A model generated the notes under the pieces. It ran no database searches, had not been told where the DNA came from, and saw only the letters and a program-made list of their open reading frames with translations. This document shows positions 47,698 to 59,900 of a stretch of DNA of 64,000 bases, piece after piece. Position numbers and translations under genes: made by a program. The DNA comes from Parus major (taxonomy: Eukaryota > Chordata > Aves > Passeriformes > Paridae), in NCBI RefSeq assembly GCF_001522545.3, contig NC_031799.1:45018477-45082476 (forward strand), given 5' to 3'. Position 1 is the first letter of the stretch. Each line of letters begins with the position of its first letter.

Positions 47698-48480
47698 TTC
47701 ATAGAATCCCACATTTGATTCATAGGTTTATAATACAATTTCATCCTTAAAGCAGGACGAATACTGAATTCTGACCAGATTGCAAGGGCTTTATCCAGAA
47801 AGTCTTGTAAACCTTCAAAAATGAAGACTGGATGTTTTCCCTAGGAAAACTCTTACATCTCTTTTCTGTATATCCATCTGAACCTCTACTGACTTAATTT
47901 TTGACAAATGTCTCAGATTCTTCTTCCATAAACTACTGAGAACAGTCTTGCTATGTCCTCTTTTTGGTTTTGTAGGTACTGTAAGGCAATTATGAGGTAC
48001 CTCCAAAGCTGTCTTTTTCTCCAGGCTGAACAAGCTTTATTCACAGGTGCAAGACTGTCCATTTCTCTTCACTGAATTTCACAATGTTTCTGCAAGCCCA
48101 TTGCTCTGGCTCATTTATGTCTCTGTGAATGAATGGTCTGCCCTCAGAAATACGAGTTACTTCTCCAATTTGGGGTCATCCTCAGATGTGATGAGATGCA
48201 TTGTCTACTCATGTAGGTCACAGAGAACAACACCAAATGTCAGATAGGGCCCAGGAAAATCCCTGAGAAGAACCACCTGTCATTCCACCTAAGCAGAGTA
48301 CACATCAGCCACTTTGTTTTGAACCCAATGATCCTCTCAATATTTCATCCAGGCAATTATCTGCCTGACTAAACCTTTAAGTTCTTTCTTGGATAAAAGG
48401 CTGTTGTAAGAAACTGTGTTGAAAATCATGCTAAGTTCAAGATCAGTGACATTCAATGATTTTCCTGCGTCTGTATCCTG
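47698..48480 (-). mobile_element. CR1 LINE fragment with internal deletion
   Basis: Starts with a terminal CATAGAAT at about 47700. Antisense CR1 3' UTR blocks follow ('CCAGATTGCAAGGGCTTTAT', 'TCTTTTTCTCCAGGCTGAAC'), ending near 48025. From about 48040 the sequence jumps to antisense ORF2 C-terminal blocks ('TCACAATGTTTCTGCAAGCC', 'TCCAATTTGGGGTCATCCTC', 'TTGTTTTGAACCCAATGATC', 'GTTGAAAATCATGCTAAG'). The intervening ORF2/UTR segment is missing, so the copy carries an internal deletion. Confidence 0.8.
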
Positions 48481-51428
48481 AGCCCAGTCATCTTTTTCTT
48501 TATCATGATCCCAAATATCATGATCTTTTCATCAATATGCCTGGAAAATATCTAGTTTTTCATAAAAGTTCTTGTCTAAATCTGGACCACTAGTCAAACT
48601 TAAAGTCACCAGTAAATCTCACACATAACACATACATATAACCATCTTTTACTCATCTGTTCTGGATGTTGCCTCCATTTGTTCATTCTCTTTACAACAC
48701 CTGTCTCTGAAAGATTTCTGATTTCTGACAACAAAGTCTTCTGCTCAAATGGGAACAACAGAGATAGGGAAAAAGAGGTGTAGTGGTTTAGGCACCAGCA
48801 CAAGAGGGTTGGGAAACAGATTGGTTCCTGGCAAGTTTGACATTAGTCAGGCTTATGTCTCAAGACACTGAGCCCATTCAAAAGTGAGTGAAGACCCAGA
48901 GATGGGACTCTGTGCCTTATGAAAATGGTACTTTATTTTTACCTCACAGTAAGTACTCTGTGCATGAGTTTTCTTAAAAGGAGGTGAGATACTAAGTGGG
49001 TTTTTTTTTTGCCACAAGACTAACTCTCTTGGGTCATGGAAGAACTGAGGTGAGTTGATTCATCTTGTAACAGAACTGTCACTCCTTGTGTTAATTTCTG
49101 TTTGTGCACCAGGACAGCTGTGAGTCTGCGTATGCTGTGACAACAAGCACTGCTTTCCGTTTTCCTCTTAACCAAAGAACGAAAACCAAGGAACTGAATT
49201 GCTTTAAGACAGTTGGAGACACAGCTTTTACATTCTGTATTTTCCCAGAGTTGTCTTTCAAATATGTGCTAACTCCCTAATTTACTTTTTTTTTGCATAA
49301 AACCTACTTCTGCTGCTTCTGACCTCAGCCAAGTTACTGTATGTTGCTAACCTTGCATTACTGACAGAATCAAGCCAAAGTGCACCAACAGGTGCTGGAT
49401 CTTTCCTGCTCTGTTTCGTATTTCCATGGAAAGATGACAGTTGGCAGAAGACGCCAGTTGTCACATTATACGTGAAAATACTACTAACTGCTTTCATAGC
49501 AAAATGTCACAAAGCACATGTTGTTTGGGGAAAGAGAAAAGGGAAAGCAAATACTGGAAAGGTACTGAATAATCAAACTTCATTTGCTTTATGCTAGGTA
49601 CTGAGTGGTGCAAAGAAGTGCCAACAATGACATTAACAGTGTTTTAGCCCTTTCCCTGAGACTCACAATGGGGTATTCCCTATTTTTTATTTCTTAGCTT
49701 TAGTCTCAATGTCTTAATAATTTTTCTGCATTCTTGATGTACCTGGTCTGTAAAGCAACATTTCCACAGGAAAGAAGTTACAGAAAATTAAAGCTGGAGT
49801 TCCAGAGTTTGCTGTTATTTTTGTTTTTCCATCTTCCCTTAAAAAAGTTTTAGAAGTACAATAATATGAATATTTAGACTTCTGGGATTTTGCCACTGTT
49901 TTCTATCTGCTGAGGTTTATTTGTCTCATGACTTCTCATTTCCCTGTACAACAGAGCAATATTTATGAAATTAAATACATGCATTAAAATATAAAAACAT
50001 GGAGCAGATGCTTCTGGAACAAAACAGAGTCCATAGTTCCGCTAGAAGAAGTATGCAAATGAAAACAAAGAAACAGGATTTAAAAAATGCAACTTCCTTG
50101 GTTTGGAAACACTGGACTATCCATGTGATAAAGGGGTGTTGACATGAGAAATGGTGCAAGAAGGGCAGTGCACTGACACCTGTTCAGTTGCTGCCTACTC
50201 TGCTCTGCAGCAGCCTTAAACTGCAGCCCTGACAGCCACCCCAGCTAGCTGGTGGTTGTTAAGCCTACACAAGACTTAAAGTCTACAGCAAATTTTAATT
50301 AGAAGGAGAAAGTCTTTCAAAAAACTTTCAAAATAATTGTTTTTTCAAATTGTGTGTCATTTGCTTTTCTTTTTTCCCCCCTGTGATCTGTAACACGTCT
50401 GCCCATGAAAAGAAGATGATGCCCACTTCCCTCAACTGCAAAGCTGAGGCTGAAACCCAAGCAGAAATATCACACTTGAGTTGGTGTCTCCAGTCAAAGA
50501 GATCTGCCAAAAACTAAAGTACTTGTCCAGAATATTGTTGCTCCAGTACCTGAAAATCCCTCTAGCATCCATCCCTACCAGTGGATGTCTTAGCTGCAAG
50601 TGGACCCAGCTGGAAGACACCTCCAGACAATTTTCTGAGTTACAGGAAGAGTTCAACGGGCAGTGGAGGACCTGGGAATGTGAGGGGAAGGTCAGTAAGT
50701 GGTATTGTGTTCTGTTCCAGATCAACAGCCCTGCCTTGAGTCTGTACAAGGGAATCTAACCTCAAACATTTTGCCACTAGTGATTCATGAGATAAAGGAG
50801 ACAGCACAGTTTTCTCTGCATGGAAAACATTCCCCTGAAGTGTCTCTACACAACAAATACTACGTTCTGGGCATGCAGAATGAAAGTCACAGTAATAATG
50901 AACAGGATCCAGGAAACCCCAACTGTTCAATTCCATCACTTGTGTGAGAAACAGTAGCTTCAGAAGAAGATGTAATTCCAAGGAGATTCCTTGCTGTGAG
51001 GCAGCAAATCACCTATTTCCCACCCAGATTTTTCTCTGGTGAAGTTCACTCCCTATCAACAGATTGCATTCACAATGTCACTGAGGGGCTGCTGAGCCTA
51101 CTGAATCCTGAAAATTACCATCTGCTCCAATACCATTCTTTGTAGGGTCTGTGGCAAGGCAAATTTGCACATTCTGTAAAGACTGTATATTTCTCATTGC
51201 AATACGAAGTACCATGGATCACAGGTCATGTTCCCCTCTGTCCTCCTGGGCAGATGTAGCAGTTTAGGAAAGAGGAGTCAGGTTGAAAAGTGAATACCTG
51301 GCAGCATGGCCGATGCCATACTCAAGGTTTTGGCTTCCATGATCATGGACCTGCCTTTGGAAGCTGGGTGTGTTGAGAGCTTGTGAAATTCACCTGACAA
51401 AGTGAGCAGCAGGTTGTTCACCAACACA
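48481..51428. other. Unannotated DNA
   Basis: No gene recognised. Overlapping frames at 50432-50981 on both strands are not conserved in any way I can see. Confidence 0.45.
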
Positions 51429-51478
51429 GATTTATATAGTCCAAATTTATATAGAGAGTCCAGATTTATATAGAGAGC
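51429..51478. repeat. Three-copy ~19-bp tandem repeat
   Basis: ATTTATATAG(AGA)GTCCA units: the first lacks AGAG, and the second and third carry TATATAGAGAG. Looks like a small minisatellite just upstream of the CR1 fragment. Confidence 0.85.
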
Positions 51479-51539
51479 ATTAAATTAGATTTAGTGGGGA
51501 AGTGGATTTTGAGCAATAGAGAAAAACTAGGGGGTGCTA

Positions 51540-52850
51540 ATGTATTAGAAACCAACACAGAAATGCCTGTGGAATGTCTCAAAAGACATTTGAGGTATTC
51601 ATCTGAAGAGGTGAGACAACCTGTAACCCGGGTAAAATGTCCCTGCAGCGATGCTCACGGCACGGATAACAGCAACAGCTGGAAACCACGGTGCTGCTGG
51701 AACACTGTGGTCTAACCACGGTAACTGAGATGTGGAGGGACAAGCTGCGTGCTGCAGCACTGCACCAGTGGCTAGGAAATGTTCAGAAGGGACGGGCAAG
51801 TAGGGAGGAGTCAGGATGATGTTACCCTCAGTGTGAAAAATGGATGAACTACAGGGAGCTGCCATGGAAAACCAGCAATGATCAGGTAAAATGGGTAAAA
51901 ATATATAGGTAAAAACTGGGGTCAAGCAAACAAGGGGAAACCTCATGGCTGATGTTTGCTACAGGCCACCAGATCTGGGGAAGGATGTTAATGAAGTTTT
52001 TACTTCAGCTACAGGAAGATTCACACTCCAGGCTCTGATCCTGATAGGAGGCTTCAAAGACTCTGATATCTGCTGGAAAAGTACACAGCAAGCTGTAAGC
52101 AGAAGACTCCTGGAATGTGTTAGGGATAATTTATTATTCCAAATGATAGCCCAAGCAGAGGGGAAGCATTGCCAGACCTATTATTTACCAACATAGATGA
52201 AGTAATTAGAGATGTCAAAATTGGTGTCAGCCTGTTCTGATCATTCATTGATTGAATTTACAGTCTTGAGGTATATGGGCCAGATGAAGAATCCTCATGT
52301 TTAGGAAAGTAAAAGTTGTTTGAGGAACTAGTGCCTAGAGTGAGAGCCTAGGAAATTGCCCTCAGATAAAGGAGGTAAAAATTGCTGTCAGCACCTTAAG
52401 GACTATCTTCTCAGAGTGCAAAAGGTCTTGTTTCCCTGTAGGTAACCAGGAAAGGAAGACAGGATGCCAGGATGCTTGTTTGCCTTCCCAAATAAAGACA
52501 GAAATGCAAAGGACAGATACCCATCCTGGGAAGAATATTGACACTGTCTTGATGTATGGAGAAGGGAACAGGAAAGCTGATAACAGAAAAGGAAGATTAA
52601 GGAAAATATTCCCCCTCAATAAATAAGACAGGAGAACTAGTGGTAATCAATGTGAAGAAGCTGAGTTACTCAGCAATTATTTTAATTTCAGTTTTAAATG
52701 TTAAACTGTCTCCTAACATTCCTAAAGCCACTGAACCTCAAGGCAGAAACTGGGGGAAAGAAGTTCAGCTTTGGGACCAGCTGAGGAACCTGAACATAAA
52801 TAAGTCCATGGCATTCAATGAGAAGTAACCCTTCAGGACATAAAGCCTAC
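51540..52850 (+). pseudogene. CR1 LINE ORF2 fragment, endonuclease to pre-RT
   Basis: Sense CR1 from the 5' side of ORF2. The frame at 51945-52196 encodes an endonuclease-domain peptide (VCYRPPDLGKDVNEVF, then the GDFN-like site as GGFKDSDICW, and SRRLLECVRDN). Further right, 52751-52828 reads WDQLRNLNINKSMAFNEK, the linker just before the RT domain. Frames are broken by stops and indels between these blocks. RT, C-terminus and 3' UTR are absent; the element stops near 52850 in unrelated sequence. In the endonuclease motif the Asp/Asn pair is altered (GGFK), so it is inactive. Confidence 0.9.
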
Positions 52851-54321
52851 TTTGCTCTAGCTTTCAATGCTGTAGCATTTCCAGTCTCAAGAGAGACTCA
52901 AGATTAATTTTCCTGAGAATGTGGAAGCAGATTTTTGTTGAATGTTTCATACAGAGTAATGGCAGTATTCACCAAGAAATGATCCTCTTGGGAAATACTA
53001 ACTATAAAGATTGTTTTTGTTTCATTAAGTTTCCTTTAGGTCCTACAGCAGAGTTCTATCAGTATATTGTTGGATTACTCAATGAACCTCATTTCCATTT
53101 GCCTTCAATTAGTTTTGCATTTAATATTCATACATTTCTGGAGTTGGCTAAAAGAGAATGAAGATAGGAGCTGGGATTGGGAATTGATTCTGCTCCCCAA
53201 GGAGGATTTAACAGTGAAGCAGCAAAATTATTTCATCTTTACCTTTGTCAGGAGTAAAAGAACATTAAAGGACTGGAAACTAGCTTCATTTTTTATCTTT
53301 TGGCACAGACATTGCCACTGTCTTAACAGTCACCTAACAGAAACCAAAATGTGCTGAAGGTACTACCTATACTGTAGGTTCATGGACAATGAGTTTTAAA
53401 ATGTGCAAATGTGGTGTCACCTCTCTACTGTTCACTATTCAGGGCCCAGCAGCTTTGCAGAGAAAGAGGGAAGCATTTTACCTAAGTATGACCAGGATCC
53501 TGTGTTAGGGTGATGCCAAAATCCAGGGCAAGTATTGCTTCCAAGATGACTCATAGCCAAGTTAACATTCTTCTAGGAAACATGTGCCACAGCAGGGAAA
53601 CTGAGGCAGCAGAAACTGCAGCACTAGCTATAGCATCAGCAGGCCTTGAGGAGTTTATCAGATGGATTTACTGTGTGAAATTCAGGCTGTTTTTCTGCCT
53701 AACACACACATTATGCAGTTAACTCTCTGACTTTGAAATAAACATGGTGGGTAGCTGATAATCTCTCTACTTGATTATTGAATTAATGAAAATTTTTGTG
53801 CCCAGGGAAGAACTCCCTGTTTAGCTTGGTGTCTAGTGAGTCTAGGTAAAAACTTGACACATATTCAATATGATCCATCTGTATTGCTGAAAAGCAATAG
53901 CTTTTCAGGTATTGTTCAGGGAGCCAATTTTTTCCTGTTTGTATATAGCACCAAGGATAATTAGAACATATGGCAGGAGAGGAAATCCTGCAGGCTCATG
54001 CACTGTTACCTTCCTTCCCATCTGCTTCAAGAGCTGGATGTCCTGCCTTTACTGCTTATAAACTGTTAAGTCCAAGCACACTATTTACAAGTGAGATGGA
54101 AGGGGAAGGTAATATTTTAAAGGGCACAGCCAACAGCTGACCTAGGAAGAGACCAGGATACTGGGATTTTCTCTTTTCCTTTTCCTTTTCCAAAAACCTT
54201 TAATGTAGTTTCCATGGTGGATGAGAATATTTGAAAGCAAGTTTTAATGTACACTTTAGTACACCATATAAAGCAGCAAACATGGACTGGATAGCCAAGA
54301 GAAAGACCACCCAAATTCCAC
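52851..54321. other. Unannotated DNA
   Basis: No gene or repeat family recognised. Chance frames at 53067-53357 and 52919-53161. Confidence 0.45.
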
Positions 54322-54373
54322 ATTTAAAGGCACCGATGAATTTTAAAGGCACAGATTTGAATTTTAAGGACAA
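54322..54373. repeat. Short tandem duplication (~20 bp, 2.5 copies)
   Basis: ATTTAAAGGCACCGATGA, ATTTTAAAGGCACAGATTTG and ATTTTAAGGACAAT lie in succession, clearly related. Confidence 0.75.
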
Positions 54374-54619
54374 TGCTTCTTTTACCTGAAAATCCTGGCA
54401 AGTGTTTCCATTTTCATGACCTAAATCCAAGACTTGTCCTCCCTCTCTCCATAGGTATTTGGGACTCATCTTTCTGTCACTTCTCCTCATCTCTGTCTAC
54501 AATGACATCCTGTAGGGACATGGTCTCTAAAGTGAAGAAATACTGGGTGTGGGACACTCTGCAAGGGTCGCACAAAACAATCTATTGGTTTGCAAGAAAA
54601 TACTTCCTGCACAATCCAT

Positions 54620-54790
54620 AAATAAAATAAAATTAAACAAAAATAAAAATATTGTGATTTTTCTTTCAGTATCTATTTTGGTCCATGCTTTATCATGAAT
54701 CTAGAACTTTATTACAGTAAAAAATTTATATAAATAAACAAAATATAACTAAATAAATAAAATACAACTAAATAAACAAAAATATACAGC
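54620..54790. repeat. AAATA-type low-complexity tract
   Basis: AAATAAA and TAAATAAACAAAATA-type units cluster at 54620-54650 and 54720-54790, with unique sequence in between. Confidence 0.75.
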
Positions 54791-55546
54791 CATATTGAGG
54801 TTGTGTGCTCAAAAACTGGTTTTTAATATGGTTGTGCAGCCAAAAAGTTTGGAGAACATTGGCCTATCTTTTCTTTGTATGAGAGTCTAAGAAAGGAAAA
54901 TAAAAATCCATATAGACTTCATGTATTCCAGGAAGAATCATTTTCTAGCTCAAGATACCGAGTACTCTTGAGCCTTGTATTTGATTAAATAATGAAAAGT
55001 ATGAGTAACATTATTTCCCCAATGACGTTTAAGACAAGATTGACTCCTGTTTGTACTTGTTGTTACACCCAAAATTAATCTCTTTGCAAATATCAGATTA
55101 AGTTCATATTTTGTGCTTTATTGTTTTAGAGCCCTTAGATCAAACTCCTCTGTCCTACATTTTCCCGGAGAAGGCTGAACTTTGCAGAATGGCCTTTGAC
55201 CCACATTTCAAAATGTTAGTGGTCATATTTCCGTGACAATCGCAGGTGCTTTAGGACTGAGAGCTTTAAAGTTTACATCTTTTGTTTGTGAGGGGCACAG
55301 AGAAAACACAATTCTTAATATTTGGCAACAGAAGTTTTTGTTTTCAACGTAATTCTTGGAAAGTACTGATCCCAGACCTGCCCTAATAGGAATAAAACAC
55401 TTCTATCAATTAATCCAGTAGATTAAAAAGAAATTTTAATTTGTTACTTTGTCTCTTTCTGAAATTCTGCAGGGATTTCTCATGGCCTCACCTCCATCTT
55501 CCCATGAAGATGTCAATAGTTCACAAATTAGTTCCTTCATACAGCT
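54791..55546. other. Unannotated DNA
   Basis: No feature recognised between the A/T-rich tract and the ATCC array. Confidence 0.5.
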
Positions 55547-55630
55547 ATCCATCCATCCATCCATCCATCCATCCATCCATCCATCCATCCATCCATCCAT
55601 CCATCCATCCATCCATCCATCCATCCATCC
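55547..55630. repeat. (ATCC)21 microsatellite
   Basis: 84 bp of uninterrupted ATCC. Because 4 and 3 are coprime the array is open in several frames, giving spurious Ile-His-Pro-Ser peptides on + and Met-Asp-Gly-Trp peptides on -. Confidence 0.99.
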
Positions 55631-56740
55631 CTCCTCTTCTTCTTGGAGCTGGACCTGTATGGAATTAAATATCCATCCATGTCTTGATATATTCTCAAAA
55701 AGCATAAGTAAGCATTTCTTATATACTGTGATGAGAATTCCAGAATACATTTTGTCATTTGTATATATTCCGAGGTTGTTTTTCAGTTTCAAAGTTTTGG
55801 CAACATACTTTTGATTCTGGGTTTACAAAAGAGATAATGTTTTTCTGTGGTGATGACGTTTGAGATAATATTGAGACCACTGAATATAATGCACTGTCCT
55901 GTGTCATTGAGACATGAAACAAACGTCAAATCAATATTTTGCCTTTTTTGTGTGTGTGGGAGAACTCAAAATTTTTTGAATATTCCTCGTATAGAAATGA
56001 GGAAACTTCCAGGGAAATCTGATATAATTAAAGAAAAACAAACACATTTTTCTTGTGAATGTGGGGAAAAAAACAAAAAAACAAACCCAAAAGAATGAGA
56101 TGGAGGTTACCCCTCAAAGTTCATCTCAGTCACAGGGAATATGAGAATTCTTTGGAAGAGGACTATCTTTCTGCCAGGAGTAGTATCCTGCACTGTCTTT
56201 CAGGCTATGGTTAAAACTGCAGTCCCTCCTACTCTAACGGTTTCTGGAAATGGTAACACCTAGGAGAAAAAGAGAAGACAGAAAAAGTTGAATTAAGTGT
56301 GAAGAAACCTATTTCTTCCTCCCAGTTATATTAGTGAAAAGGGCACGAACCAGGAACTTCAACTCATGGTACCCACAGGTTTGCATGACTAAGACTTCTG
56401 TCAGAAGAAACCAGTGCCTGGAAAATACAGCCAGAATGTACTCTGATTAGAAATTATGTTCCTGTTTTCAAGGCACAGGGCAATTCCACATTTCAGCAAC
56501 TTGTTAAAAGATGTGGCAGCATCTATATCTCATGTATATGATTTAATGCCTTAAAAGAAGTCTGGTTATCCAACCATGGGAAAATTGCCCATAATACTGT
56601 GAACTTTATCTGTGTCAAGGACATGGCAGCTTGTTAGATCCCCTGTGCAGATCCACACCAAAGAAGAAGGCTATCTGACTTTGTACAGAGCAATTAAGTT
56701 GGGTACAGGTTTTAACATATAATAAAACACACGTAGATAA
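55631..56740. other. Unannotated DNA between microsatellites
   Basis: No gene recognised. An exon-like minus-strand segment at 56200-56259 is noted in the findings. Confidence 0.4.
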
Positions 56741-56905
56741 ATATAGATATAGATATAGATATACAGATAGATGATATAGATATAGATAGTGATAGATATA
56801 GATATAGATATAGATATAGATATAGATGATATAGATATAGATATAGATATAGATATAGATATAGATATAGATATAGATATAGATATAGATATAGATAGAT
56901 ATATT
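56741..56905. repeat. (GATATA)n microsatellite
   Basis: Hexanucleotide GATATA array, about 165 bp, with a few interruptions (ACAGATAGATGATA near 56762 and GTGATAGATA near 56789). Gives spurious Ile-Asp and Ile-Tyr repeat frames. Confidence 0.97.
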
Positions 56906-59900
56906 ATCCGTGTATTGCATATCTTGCATATATTATGTACGTGTCATATGACTTTTTTGTTTTGTGGCTTTTCTTTTTTGATTTAGACCTGATTTTAAGC
57001 ATAATGCTTGGATAATGAATAAGTCATGCTATGTTTCCTTGGTCACTGTCCTATATGTCACTGACATATATGGTCTTTCTGTCCTGGTAATCAATAGGAG
57101 AGGAATCAAAGACTGAATACAAAAACAGGCTTTCTGAAAGGCTTATGGTTCTTTGAAGCCTGTTGCATTAACAGAATAGAGAAGGAATAGAGAAGGAATA
57201 GAGCAGGAAATTCTGTCACAGGTTAAAAAATAAAGAAGAAAAAAAGCAGCAAAATAAATCACAGAGATACTTATTAAACATATGCCGTTTCACTATTCTA
57301 AGTCACAGGTGTTCCTTCTTTCTTTAGCTTATCCCAGGGCTTGGAATCAATCTACACATTCAATTATGCAGTGAATCTCGAAGAACTGACTTACAGCACA
57401 GGCCATTCAGTGATAGGTTCCTACTAACTGAGTTGCATCAGAAAGAGCTGCCTGCAAGAAAGTAGGGACAGAGTCCCTGGCTGCCTGAATAACCTCAAAG
57501 GGATTCATTCACATCACTACTGCTAGTGCTGCCTTATCTGAAGGCTCCGCAATTTTTTTAAATCATAGAGAACTAAAAATTACCTGGGATACAAGACAGC
57601 CAGTTATCACTAATTGAACTGAGGGAAAGGCCACTCAGAGCAGCAAGATCCCTCAAGTAGCTCTTGAGATCTAATTCTTCACAACCAGATTTTATTACTA
57701 GGGACACATGAGGCCAAAATGCAATATTTAATGAGTCACAAAGACTGAAGGAATTCCCAGGAGCCCAGGAAGTTCAGGCATCTTATTTCTTTCTAAAATG
57801 GGAAAATGGGACCTTAGGGACAACTTGAACCTGGGGAAAGATTCTTAGGCACATTATTAATAATTACATCTAGAAGCACTCAAAAGCATGTTGCAAGGAT
57901 AGAAAGTAGCTCGTATGGATTTGTCAGGAGTAAATAATATCAAAACGATAAAATTTTCTCTTTTGACAGCACATCTGGCCTTAGAGGTAAGTGATAATTC
58001 CCGACATCAACAAAGCCTCTAAAACTGGTTTCTCTGGACTTCTTTGACAGAAAATGTGAAGAACAGAAAGCCCTCCAGGCAGTGAGAAAAATCACTGTGA
58101 TTCATCCCATGGAGCAATTTGAATTGCCTTCTGGAATGCAAATAACTGTTTTTGCTGACTGGCAACTTCTTTGTTTGAAGGTCTCTCAGGCTACTGTTCT
58201 TCTAAGCTGTTTCTAACCAGCTACACGCTCCAAGAAAGGCAGAAAATCTGTGCCACTGCAAGAGACCTCTCTTGCCCTTGATAACTATCCAGACCAGACT
58301 GAGCTATCAGGCCTGGATGATACATGCACAGCAAAAGAACAATTCTACAGCAGCAATGGAGACAAAGCTGACTCCTCTGTCACTGGCCACTGAATCAGAA
58401 CATGGTTTTCCAGGGAGAGAGAAAGATGTTGTGAGAGAGGATAAGGTTAGGAGAGCTTTCATGAGAATGTGGCTGAGCTAGGGATAACTGCTTCCCTATT
58501 AAACTCAAGTCTGTATTCTTCGGATCATTTTTTATTGCTGTCAAGTAGGAAAGCATTATATGACTCACTTTACAGCTCATATCTGAAAATTGACTGGCAG
58601 CCTAAGTGAAGCTAACTGGTCATTGTCGTATGATGTGCATGTTAAGATGACAGGAGCAGGAAGCTGGAGTGTACCCAGAAATAGGCTTAGCAGCAGAAGC
58701 CTGTATTCTCTCAAAATCCTTCTCTTGTGTGTTCCTACATATCTAGCCCTTATCCAGGCTGTGCTCAGCCTTTCTGTGCAAGTCAGGAGCTGCAAAAGAG
58801 CTGTTCATTAGGATGAACTCTTCGTGCTCTGAAGAGGCTTCAAAACAAGTCAGTAAGCAACATAGCTACCCCAAGCACCAAAGATCAGAGTATGCTGCAG
58901 GCTCCACTGGGGAAGGTATTGCCATTAAATGGCAGATTAAGTCCCACTGAGGATAATATTCTTCGGTGTCCACCAGGATAAGATATGAATTGAACTTTAA
59001 CCCTCTGTTTGGCTTACGGTGTATTTATAATGAAATTATTTCTTCCCACTTCTATGCATTTCAATTAGTGAAGCAGTGCCCCAATTGCTGCAGTGAATTC
59101 TGTAGCTTAGAGATATTTAGAGATGAGTAGTTTGGAGATGTCCTGATGCCTGGTTTGAGTTTACTGATCTTTCATCTATTCTTAGTAGCATAGGAAAGCT
59201 TAGTAGGCTGCAAGCACTCTATTCTCCATGTTATTCTTCCTTTTCCAAGACTTATTGGCATCTAGTGTTTGTCCCACTGGCATTGGGTAAAGGCTAGGAT
59301 GTCAAGAAAGCTTTTCCTTTTGCCCGATCAAAAGGTACTGAGGTGTATTTGAGTCATCTGTGCTACAAAGCTCAGGAGACAGAGGCTGTATAGTTCTTGG
59401 CTTTGAGGCTTGAAATGTTACTTTGTTATCTTGTAGGAGATATTTTTGGTTCAGTTGAGTCTATCAAGAAATAAGAACAAAATCATTCAGGCTACAGCTT
59501 TTCATAATACATCAAACACTGTTACATCATTAAGGCAACATAAATCCTGAAGTCTCCTCTTCTGCTAAACTCATGCCTGGTATCAGTGAAACCTATCGTG
59601 TGTCACCTGCTTGAGGCACAGATCCATCAGGGAAGGGGCTCTTTCTGACTGTATCTCCTTGGAGTCTTACCAGAGACACTTTCCCTACTCATACTGCCAT
59701 AATATCAACAGAATAATAGACTCAAGTTTAATGGTTAGTGGTACGGCAATTGAGATTTTACAGCTTAGTTGTGTCTGCAGGTGGTATTTCAGACTCACCA
59801 TAAAGGCTTAGAAAGGACCCTAAATTAGTTAGTTAGGTTAAATTAGCAGGTTACAGATTATTACAGATTATTTTTCACTACGTTTTTTCATAGTGATGCT

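Noticed and set aside
55449..55814. Frames with Ile-His-Pro-Ser or Met-Asp-Gly-Trp repeats
   Set aside because: Pure translation of the (ATCC)21 microsatellite.
56615..56986. Frames with Ile-Tyr or Ile-Asp repeats
   Set aside because: Translation of the GATATA array.
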